In this document: positions 10,456 through 20,630 of the stretch, piece by piece
Position numbering within the stretch: position 1 is the stretch's first letter
Layout: every line of letters begins with the position of its first letter
From: Anaeramoeba ignava
Lineage: Eukaryota; Metamonada; Anaeramoebidae
Direction of reading: 5' to 3'
DNA: 64,000 nucleotides
Assembly: GCA_028826165.1 (NCBI GenBank)
Contig: JAPDFW010000061.1
Location: 310,001-374,000, forward strand
Notes under the pieces: generated by a model
Database searches by the model: none
Seen by the model: only the letters and a program-made list of their open reading frames with translations
Told to the model about the DNA's origin: nothing
Program-made: the position numbers and the translations under genes

Positions 10456-13400
10456 ATGGATATTCGGGAAATCATCCAGAAAAATAATATTCAATTATTA
10501 AAAGAACTTAAAACAATCCCAATAAATCATTTAGGAGGAAATAGAGAACCAATTTTAAATTTTGCAATAGAAAAACAAGTTTCAAAGGAAATAATTGAAT
10601 TTTTAATTGCAAAAGGAGCAACTCCAAATTCTGTTGATAAATATAACAGAAATTCACTACACATTGCAATCAAAAATAAATCACCAATCCAAATTATCAA
10701 TCTTTTAGTTGAAAAAGGAGTTGATATAAATGCAAAAACAAAAAAAAGAGAAACACCTTTACATTTTGCTTGTGAGTATAATTCAAGAATTGAAATTATC
10801 AAAATTTTAGTTGAAAAAAAGGTTAATATCAATGCACAAGCTTATAAAATGAAAACTCCCCTTCATTTTGTTTTCCAAAGTAAACGCAAAAATTCACATG
10901 AAATGGTCAAATATTTGATCGAAAAAGGGGCTTCTATTGATTCTATAAACAGAAAATCAGAAACACTTTTGCATTTATCCTGTAAATATAACTCATTCGA
11001 AATTACTAAATTTCTAATTGAAAACAGAGCTGATATTGAGTTAAAAGATTACCAAAGTAACTCTCCTATACATATATCTTGCAAAAACAATTCATTCAAA
11101 ATAGTAGATTTATTAATTAAAAATGGAGTTGATATTGATTCAAGAAACAAAGGAAAGAAAACAGCTTTACATATCGCTTTTAAAAATGGATTTACTGAAA
11201 TTCTTAAATTATTAATTGAAAAAGGTGCTAATATTAATTTAAAAGATAATCAAGACGAAACAATTTTACATTATGCATGCAAATCAAATTTGTCATTGGA
11301 AATTATCGAGTATTTGATCGAAAAAGGTGCTGATATAAATCTGAAAAATAAAGATGAAGATACACCTTTACATTTTTTATCCAAATCAGAGCAAAAAGAA
11401 AATTTATTTGAAATTATTAAATTTCTGATTGAAAAAGGAGCTGATATAAATATTAAAAATATAGACGGTCAAAATCCATTGCATTTAGCTTGTCAATACC
11501 AATCATTCGAAATTATTGAATATTTCATTTCCAAAGGAATTGATATTAACTCAAAAAACAAATTTGATGAAAATCCATTGCATTTAGCTTGTCAATACCA
11601 ATCATTCGAAATTATTGAATATTTCATTTCCAAAGGAATAGATATTAACTCAAAAAACAAATTTGATGAAAATCCATTGCATTTAGCTTGCCAATACCAA
11701 TCATTTGAAATTATTAAATATCTCATTTACAAAGGAATAGATATTAACCCAAAAAACAAATTTGGGCAAACTCCTTTGCATTTCGCTTCCCAATATAATT
11801 CGTTTGAAATTATTAAATATCTCATTTACAAAGGAATTGATGTTAACGCAAAAAGTAAATTTGGGCAAACTCCTTTGCATTTCGCTTCCCAATATAATTC
11901 GTTTGAAGTTATCAAATTTCTTGTTGAGAATGGGGCAGAGATAAATATACAAAATGAATACAATGAAACATCTTTACATTTAGTTTGTCAGTATAATTCA
12001 TTCCAAATTATCAAATTTCTTGTTGAAAAAGGAGCTAATGTCAATTCAAAAATCATTAGATCAATGATATATCCTTTAGATCTTGTTTGTCAATACCAAC
12101 ATCACAAATTGCTTGAAATCATCAAATCAATAGTTGAAAAAAATGCAGATATTAATAACAAAGACTCACAAAACAGAACTCCGTTACATAAACTCTGTCG
12201 ATATCAAAATGATGAAAATTCATTTGAAGTTATCAAATATTTGATTGAAAATGGTGCAGATGTCAATGCACTAACATATAATCAAGAATCTCCTTTGCAT
12301 TTAATTTGCGAATATCAACAAAACCAAAATTCTTTTGAAATTATCAAATTTTTGTTTCAAAAGGTTCTAATCTTAATTGTAAAACGAAAGCAGGAAAGCA
12401 AACTCCTTTACATTTGGCCTGTAAATTTCAAAAAAACTTAGAAAACTCATTCCAAATCATTAAATTTCTTATTGATAATGGAGCAGATATTAAAGAAAAA
12501 AATAGCTTCGGTCAAACACCGTTAAAAATTGCAATTCAATATGAAAATATAAAACGCAATTAAAGTGATATTAATGAATGATGGAATTATGTTTGATTTG
12601 CATAGCACACAAATCCCAAAAGAAATGGTTGAGTTGCTTCCTCAAATTTATTCAATTAATGAAGATTTAAACAAGTTTATGAAATCAGATGATAATTTCA
12701 AAGATTTCCAAATCAAATCCAATAATTCTTCAATATTCCATGTTCACAAATCATTTCTTTTATTAAGATTTGATAATAATCAATCAATTTTGCAAAAATT
12801 TATCAACATTTGCTTTCAAAAGACCAAATGAAATTGTTCAAATTGCCTTAAATTTTCTTTATACAGGATTTCCTGATTTCGATCATTTCCTTCCAAGCAT
12901 AAACAAGTTAATTAATTATAAAAATCAATTAAATAACCTTATAGCACAATATAATTCAAGTTTCTTATCTATATTTAATTATTTTGATAAAAGAGATGAA
13001 ATTGAAAAATTAAAGCAAATTGAAATTGATAAATATGAAAATGAAAATAAAGTTATGGAAGAGTTTTTCCAAGAAATGGAATTTGATTCGAATTGGATTG
13101 AATTGAAAAAGGGAAGAAGAGGAATATTGAAAGATTTACAAAAATTATATCAAAATGAATCAACAAAAGATTTTACAATAATTTGTGGAGAAGAAGAAAA
13201 AGAAATTAAAGTTCATAAATTAATATTAATAATAAGAAGTGAATTATTCAAAGGAATGTTTTTAAGTGTTCAAGATTCATCAAATCAAGTTCATGATTAT
13301 TCAGGAAAATCATTTGAAACATTAAATCAATTAATTTATTTTCTTTATCATGATGAATTTAATGAAAAAGAAATTAATCAAGAAGAATTCGAAGATGTTA

Positions 13401-13462
13401 AAGATTATTATCAATTAAATGAAAATTCTATAATTGATTTCCTTTTAAAAGATTTTATTTAA
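10456..13462 (+). CDS. Ankyrin-repeat tandem-BTB protein 3 (three frame breaks)
   Basis: About 1,001 residues if three single-base changes are corrected. The cap is MDIREIIQKNNIQLLKELKT. About 20 ankyrin units follow. At about 11465-11760 a 99-bp unit (PLHLACQYQSFEIIEYFISK) occurs three times almost without change, followed by a related pair (TPLHFASQYNSFEIIKYL). The C-terminal module matches genes 1 and 2 up to the first BTB, has its own linker (KLINYKNQLNNLIAQYNS), then the shared MEFDSNWIELKKGRRGIL and the second BTB. Frame breaks lie at 12359-12362 (one A missing), near 12555 (an extra C in AAAACGCAATT) and 12818-12821 (an extra A). Three breaks within 460 bp make this the strongest pseudogene candidate of the array, though the rest stays open. 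Confidence 0.8.
12359..12362 (+). other. Frame break (-1) in ankyrin-BTB gene 3
   Basis: TTTCAAAAGGTTCTAATC should read TTT CAA AAA GGT TCT AAT by comparison with other ankyrin units. One A is missing. Confidence 0.85.
12553..12557 (+). other. Frame break (+1, extra C) in ankyrin-BTB gene 3
   Basis: ATAAAACGCAATTAAAGTG holds a base that interrupts AAA GCA ATT AAA GTG ATA TTA ATG AAT. This is the one frame break in the ankyrin-BTB array that is not in a homopolymer. Confidence 0.75.
12818..12822 (+). other. Frame break (+1, A run) in ankyrin-BTB gene 3
   Basis: CTTTCAAAAGACCAAATGA stops the frame. The sibling gene at 9709-9721 reads TTTCAAAGACCAAATGAA and is open. Confidence 0.87.
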
Positions 13463-13524
13463 TCAATAAAATTTAAATTTATTTTTTTCATTTTTTTCAT
13501 TTTCTTTTTTAATTCAATAAAAAA

Positions 13525-14912
13525 ATGAACATTTGGAAAATAATCTCTTTATTGATAGTCATTCAATTTATCATGGCCACAGCAACAGAACCATTAGTTT
13601 TAATCGGAGGAGCATTAGCAGATGAAAACGAAGCAATTTATCAGCAAATTATCAATTTTGGAGGAGGAAATCAAAAAGCAAGAATTGGAGTGATAACTGC
13701 TGGATCAGATCCTCAAGATGCAAAAGCAAATGCAGAATACTATTGTAATCTTTTCAGAGGTTATGGTGTTTACGATTGTTCTTGGATTCCTATTGATTTA
13801 GATCATAAAGAAAATAATCAAGATCCACAAGTTCTTTCTTTAATAGCTCAAATGACAGCTTTTTTTTTTGTTTGTTTTTGCCAATTCAAAATTCATTTTA
13901 AATTTTAAAATAAAAATTTAACATTTTAAAATTAAATATGAAAATTAGGGAGGAGGAGATCAAGAAAGAATTAGTGAATGCTTTTTTAATTCACACGAAG
14001 ACTCTCCTGCATTATCTTTAATCCGTAAACTTCATACAGAACAAAATGTTGTGATTTCTGGTTCAAGTGCAGGAACTACAATAATGCAAGGAAATTATAT
14101 GGTTACTGGAGGTGAAAGTTATAATGCAGTAACTCAAGACAAACCTCATTCTTATATCGATGATAACTATCCTGATGATCTTAGTTATGATCCTTATCCT
14201 GGGTTTAACATTTTCACTTTAGGTTTACTTGATACTCATTTTTCTCAAAGAGGTAAACAGCGAGAATTCCTTTTTCATTAACATCAAAAAAAAAGAAAAT
14301 TGAATCAAAAAAATTTCCCTTTTTTTTTGGTCTTTAGGAAGAGAAGGAAGAATGATTAGATTGTTAGATTTTTCAAGAATTTCTTATGGATTCGGAATTG
14401 ATGAAAATACTGCTTTAGTTATTAATGGAACCAAAGGAAAAGTTATAGGAGAAGGAGGAGTTTGGGTATTCAACATGAAAAAAATAAATGAAAAAAAAGA
14501 TGAATTGAGGGCAAGCGATTGGGAAATTGATAATGTTCTTGGATCTTATTTAACACTTGATGATGAATATGACTTCACAACAAATTCAATCACTTTTGCA
14601 AGTTGGAAGAGTTCTTTATATGGAAGAGAAATTCATAATCATCCAATGACACCTACTGATGATATTTTTAGTAGTCCCAATAACTCAGAATTAAAAGACA
14701 GAAGAAACCCAAATGAAATGGAAATTGTTTCTTGTGATCTTTTTGATAGTAAAGGATCTGATACTTATGGATTGACTTATGAAGATGATCCTACTTATGA
14801 AGTTGATTTGACAAAAGATAGAGATCAAGGAGCTGATGGTTATCAAGGATATTTTAATGACATTAATTATTATGCCTTCGAAAATTTAAAAATTGATATT
14901 TTCCGTTATTAA
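13525..14912 (+). CDS. Secreted peptidase S51 (cyanophycinase-like), three exons
   Basis: The model is 13525-13869, 13949-14252 and 14338-14912, 407 residues. Introns of 79 and 85 bp begin GTTTGT and GTAAAC. Residues 1-20 form a signal peptide (basic start, hydrophobic core ISLLIVIQFIM, ATATEP), so the enzyme is secreted or vacuolar. Family marks in order: VLIGGALAD, GVITAGSDPQ, GGGDQERI joined across intron 1, the nucleophile motif ISGSSAGTTIM, DTHFSQRGREGRMIRL joined across intron 2, and GFGIDENTALVINGTKGKVI. S51 enzymes are serine exopeptidases; cyanophycinases release beta-Asp-Arg dipeptides from cyanophycin. The motif set is close to bacterial cyanophycinases, so acquisition from bacteria with later intron gain is possible. 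The substrate is unproven. The first codons (MNIWKII) match the ankyrin-BTB cap. Confidence 0.85.
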
Positions 14913-14921
14913 AGCAAAAAT

Positions 14922-14989
14922 TATTTTTTTCATTTTTTTGCTTTTCATTTTTTTTCAATTCAATTCAATAAAAAAAAAATTTTCGAAGA
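14922..14989 (+). promoter_or_regulatory. T-rich upstream element of ankyrin-BTB gene 4
   Basis: ATTTTTTTCATTTTTTTGC, then CATTTTTTTTCAATTCAATT and an A run, precede ATG 14990. The order of blocks is the same as before 7578 and 13525. Confidence 0.45.
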
Positions 14990-17900
14990 ATGAACATTTG
15001 GAAAATAATTGAAGAAAACAATATCCAAAAATTAAAAGAAATTAAAACAATTCAAGAAAATGATTTAGAAACAAATAAAAAACCAATTTTACATTTTGCA
15101 ATAGAAAAACAAGTTTCAAAAGAAATGATTGAAATTTTAATTTCAAAAGGAGCAAATATAAATTCTATTGATAAAAAAAGAAGAAATTCATTACATATTG
15201 CAATTAAAAATAATTCACCAATCCAAATTATCAAATATTTAATTTTGAAAGGAATTGATATTAATTCAAAAACAAATCAAGATGAAACTGCTTTACATAT
15301 TGCTTGTCAAAATCAAAATATTTCAATTAAAGTTATCAAATTTTTAATTTCTAAAGGAATTGATATTAATTCAACAACAAATCAAAATAAAACCGCTTTA
15401 CATATTGCTTGCCAAAATCCAAATATTTCGATTAAAGTCATAAAACTTTTAATTTCTAAAGGAATTGATATTAATTCAAAAACAAATGATGACAAAACAG
15501 TTTTACATTTTGCTTGCTTAAATCGAAATTCAATCATTTCATTTCAAATTATCAAATATTTACTTTCAAAAGAAATTGATATTAATACAAAAACAAAATA
15601 TCAAAATAAAACTGCTTTGCATTATGCTTGTCAGTATAATTCATTCCAAATTATCAAATTTTTAATTTCAAAAGGAATTGATATTAATTCAAAAACAAAT
15701 CAAAATGAAACTGCTTTGCACTTTGCTTATTTAAATAACAATCCAAATATTTCAATTCAAATTATTGAATATTTAATTTTGAAAGGAATTTATATTAATT
15801 CAGAATCAGATAAAAACAAAGAAATTTTGAATTTTGCTTGCCAAAACACATCAATTCAAATTATCAAAAATTTAATTTCATCAGGAATTGATATTAATTC
15901 AAAAACAAAAGACCAAAATCGAACAGCTTTGCATGTTGCTTGCCAAAATAATTCAGAAATTGAGACTATTAAATATTTAATTTCAAATGGAATTGATATT
16001 AATTCAAAAACATATCAAAATGAAACTGCTTTGCATATTGCTTGTTCAAATCCAAATATTTCAACTAAAATTATTGAATATTTACTTTCAAATGGAATTG
16101 ATATTAATTCAAAAACAAACCAAAATGAAAATGCTTTGCATTATGCTTGCCAATATAATCCAATTCAAATTATTAAATATTTAATTTCAAAAGGAATTGA
16201 TATTAATTCAAAAACAAACCAAAATGAAACTGCTTTGCATATTGCTTGCTTAAATTACAACATTTCAATTCAAATTATCGAATATTTACTTTCAAAAGGA
16301 ATTAATATTAATTCAAAAACAAACCATAATCAAACAGCTTTGCATTTTGCTTGTAGAAACTCTAATATTAAAATTGAAATTATTGAATTTTTAATTTCAA
16401 AAGGAATTAATATCAATTCAAAAACAAACCAAAATGAAACAGCTTTGCATTTTGCTTGTTTAAATCCTAATATTAAAATTGATATTATTGAATTTTTAAT
16501 TTCCAAAGGAATAGATATTAATTCAAAAACAAATCATAAACAAACAGCTTTGCATTTTGCTTGTAGAAACTCTAATATTAAAATTGAAATTATTGAATTT
16601 TTAATTTCAAAAGGAATTAATATCAATTCAAAAACAAACCAAAATGAAACTGCTTTGCACTTTGCTTATTTAAATAACAATCCAAATATTTCAATTCAAA
16701 TTATTGAATATTTAATTTTGAAAGGAATTTATATTAATTCAGAATCAGATAAAAACAAAGAAATTTTGAATTTTGTTTGCCAAAAACACATCAATTCAAA
16801 TTATCAAAAATTTAATTTCAAAAACTGAGACAATTAAAAATCAAACTTTGTTACATATTGCTTGCTCAAATTCTAATATTAAAATCGATACTATTGAATA
16901 TTTACTTTCAAAAGGAATTAATATTAATTCAAAAACAAATCAAAACGAAACTCCTTTACATATTGCTTGTTTAAATCCAAATATTAAAATCGATATTATT
17001 GAATATTTAATTTCAAAAGGAATTGATATTAATTCAAAAACATATCAAAATGAAACATTTTTACATATTTATTTGAAAAATCCAAATATCAAGTTTGATA
17101 TTATTGAATATTTAATTTCAAAAGGAATTGATATTAATTCAAAAACAAATCAAAATGAAACTCCTTTACATATTTATTTGAAAAATCCAAATATTAAAAT
17201 TGATATTATTGAATATTTAATTTCAAAAGGAATTGATATTAATTCAAAAACAAATCAAAATGAAACATTTTTACATCTTTATTTGAAAAATCCGAATATT
17301 TCACTTGATATTATTGAATATTTAATTTCAAAAGGAATTGATACTAATTCAAAAACAAATCAAAATGAAACTCCTTTACATATTTTTCTGAAAAATCCAA
17401 ATATTAAAATTGAAATTATTGAATATTTAATTTCAAAAGGAATTGATATTAATTCAAAAACATATCAAAATGAAACATTTTTACATCTTTATTTGAAAAA
17501 TCCTAATATTTCACTTGATATTATTGAATATTTAATTTCGAAAGGAATTGATATTAATTCAAAAACAAAAGATCAAAAACAAAATTCTTTGCATATTGCT
17601 TGTTCAAATCCAAATATTTCATTTGAAATTGTTGAATATTTAATTTTGAAAGGAATTACTGTTAATTCAAAAACAATTGATAATGAAACAGCTCTACATT
17701 ATTTTTGTGTAAATCCAAATGTTTCTATTGATATTATTAAATATTTAATTTATAAAGGAATTGATATTAATTCAAAAACAATATATGAAAATCAAACTGC
17801 TTTACATATTGCTTGTTCAAATCCAAACATTTCATTCGAAATTATTGAATACTTAATCTATAAAGGAATTGATATTAATACAAGAACAATTCAAAATAAA

Positions 17901-20580
17901 ACAGCTTTACATTTTGCTTGCCAGTATAACGATCTTGAAATTATTGAATATTTAATTTCGAAAGGAATTGATATTAATGGAAAAACAGATGACGAGGAAA
18001 CAATTTTGCATTATGCTTGTAAAAATGCAAGGTTTTCAATTGAAATTATTGAATATTTAATTTCAAAAGGAATAATTATTAACTCCAAAACAAATGAAAA
18101 TGAAACAGTTCTACATTATGCTTGCTTAAATCCAAATATTTCTGTTGAAATAATTGAATATTTACTTACAAATGGAATCAATATTGATTCAACAAGAAAA
18201 GAAAAAGAAACAATCTTACACTATGCTTGCCAAAATCCAAATATTTCAATCCAAGTAATCGACTATTTAATTTCCAAAGGAATTTATATCCATTCAAAAA
18301 CATATAACAATCAAACAGGCCTACATATTGCTTGCCAAAATTCAAATATTTCATCCCAAATTATTGAATTTTTAATTTTGAAAGGAATTGATATTAATTC
18401 AAAAACAATATATGAAAATGAAACAGCTTTACATATTGCTTGTCAAAATCCAAATATTTCATTCCAAATTATTAAATATTTAATCTCAAAAGGAATTGAT
18501 ATTAATTCAAAAACAAATCAAAATGAAACAGCTTTACATATTGCTTGTCAAAATCCAAATATTTCATTCCAAATTATTAAATATTTAATCTCAAAAGGAA
18601 CTGATATTAATTCAAAAACAAATCAAAATGAAACAGCTTTACATATTGCTTGTCAAAATTCAAATATTTCATTCCAAATTATTGAAATTTTAATCTCAAA
18701 AGGAATTGATATTAATTCAAAAACAAATAAAAACGAAAATGCTTTACATATTGCTTGCCAAAACCCAAATATTTCATTTCAAATTATTGAATTTTTAATT
18801 TTGAAAGGAACTGATATTAATTCAAAAACAAATCAAAATGAAAATACTTTACATATTGCTTGTAAAAATCCAAATATTTCATTTCAAATTATTGAATTTT
18901 TAATTTTGAAAGGAATTGATATTAATTCAAAAACAAATCAAAATGAAAATGCTTTACATATTGCTTGTCAAAATCCAAATATTTCATTTCAAATCATTGA
19001 ATTTTTAATTTTGAAAGGAATTAATATTAATTCAAAAACAAATCAAAATGAAACAGCTTTACATATTGCTTGCCAAAACTCAAATATTTCATTTCAAATT
19101 ATTGAATTTTTAATTTTGAAAGGAATTGATATTAATTCAAAAACAAATCAAAACGAAAATGCTTTACATATTGCTTGTAAAAATCCAAATATTTCATTTC
19201 AAATTATTGAATTTTTGATTTTGAAAGGAATTAATATTAATTCAAAAACAAATCAAAATGAAACAGCTTTACATATTGCTTGTAAAAATCCAAATATTTC
19301 ATTTCAAATTATTGAATATTTAATTTCCAAAGGAATTGATATTAATTCAAAAACCAATAAAAAAGAAAATGCTTTACATATTGCTTGCCAAAAATCCAAA
19401 TATTTCATTCCAAATTATCGAATATTTAATTTTGAAAGGAATTAATAATATTTCAAAAACCAATAAAAAAGAAAATGCTTTACATATTGCTTGTCAAAAT
19501 CCAAATATTTCATTCCAAATTATCGAATATTTAATTTCAAAAGGAATTGATATTAATTCAAAAACAAATCAAAACGAAAATGCTTTACATATTGCTTGTA
19601 AAAATCCAAACATTTCCCTCAAAATTATTGAATATTTAATTTCCAAAGGAATTAATATTAATTCAGAAACAGATGAATATGAAACTCCTCTTTCACTTTC
19701 TGTAGAAAATAAAAATTCAACATTAATCAAATTATTGATCATCAATGATGCAAGCATTTTAGGTTTGAAAATACAACCAACAACTCAACTAATTATTGAT
19801 ATCTTCTCAAGAATTTATTCAATTAATGAAGATTTAAACAAATTATTAAATTCAAACGAAAATGAAAGTGAAAATTTTTCAGATTTCCCAATCGAATCAA
19901 ATGATGGTTTCAAATTCAAAGTTCATTCATTAATTTTATTGGCAAGATTTGATAACAATTATACAATTTTACATAAATTCATCAGTAAATGTAAACAAAA
20001 ACCACAAAAAGATGTTCAAGCTGCTTTAAATTTCTTATATACTGGATTTGATGATTTTGAAAAATTCATTCAAAAATTCAACAAATATATCCAACAATTC
20101 CAGAAACCAAAAGAAAGGATGTTCAAATTTGAAAAAAAGGAAATTAACGATGAAACAATTTTCAAAGAAATTGGATTTGATTCAAAATGGATTAAATCGA
20201 AAAAAGGGATAAAAGGAATATTGAAAGATTTCCATAAATTATATGAAAATGAATCAACAAAAGATTTTACAATAATTTGTGGAGAAGAAGAAAAGGGAAT
20301 TAAAGTTCATAAATTAATATTAATAATAAGAAGCGAATTATTCAAAGGAATGTTTTTAAGTGTTCAAGACTCATCAAATCAAGTTCATGACTATTCAGGA
20401 AAATCATTTGAAACATTAAATCAATTAATTTATTTTCTTTATCATGATGAATTTAATTGCGAATCGAAAGATGTTAATTACAAAATTATTAAAGAATTGG
20501 AGGATATCAAAGGTTATTATTTATTAAATCAAAATTCAACAATTGATTTCCTTTTAAAAGATTTAAAAGAATTTAATTAA
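14990..20580 (+). CDS. Giant ankyrin-repeat tandem-BTB protein 4 (two frame breaks)
   Basis: About 1,862 residues after removing two extra A bases. The cap is MNIWKIIEENNIQKLKEIKT. Some 45 ankyrin units follow, most of 35 residues with the pattern NPNISFQIIEFLILKGIDIN ... ETALHIACQ. They carry two extra residues (NP/NI) compared with the usual 33. Units at 18,400-19,680 are near copies at the base level (105-bp period). A block of about 215 bp at about 15,660 recurs at about 16,600 (offset 939 bp). The module from about 19,730 (MMNDxx changed to INDASILGLKIQP) carries the first BTB (KVHSLILLARFDNN), the linker GFDSKWIKSKKGIKGILKD, and the second BTB (KVHKLILIIRSELFKGMFLS). Frame breaks lie at 16782-16786 and 19390-19394. 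The first coincides with the end of the 939-bp-offset copy. Confidence 0.83.
16782..16786 (+). other. Frame break (+1, A run) in ankyrin-BTB gene 4
   Basis: TTTGCCAAAAACACATCAA differs from its own upstream copy near 15841 (GCCAAAACACATCAA) by one extra A. The downstream frame (16773-19445) then continues. Confidence 0.9.
19390..19394 (+). other. Frame break (+1, A run) in ankyrin-BTB gene 4
   Basis: GCTTGCCAAAAATCCAAATA compares with GCTTGTCAAAATCCAAATA in neighbouring units. One extra A moves the frame. Confidence 0.9.
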
Positions 20581-20588
20581 AAGAAATT

Positions 20589-20630
20589 ATTTTTTCATTT
20601 TTTTCTTTTTTCATTTTCAATAAATTCGAA
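20589..20630 (+). promoter_or_regulatory. T-rich upstream element of ankyrin-BTB gene 5
   Basis: ATTTTTTCATTTTTTTC, then TTTTTTCATTTTCAATAAAT, precede ATG 20631. The whole intergenic gap is 50 bp, so this element must overlap both the promoter and the end of the upstream transcript. Confidence 0.45.

Noticed and set aside
18400-19690. CRISPR-like or satellite reading of the 105-bp repeats
   Set aside because: The units are in frame, match ankyrin consensus and have no spacers.
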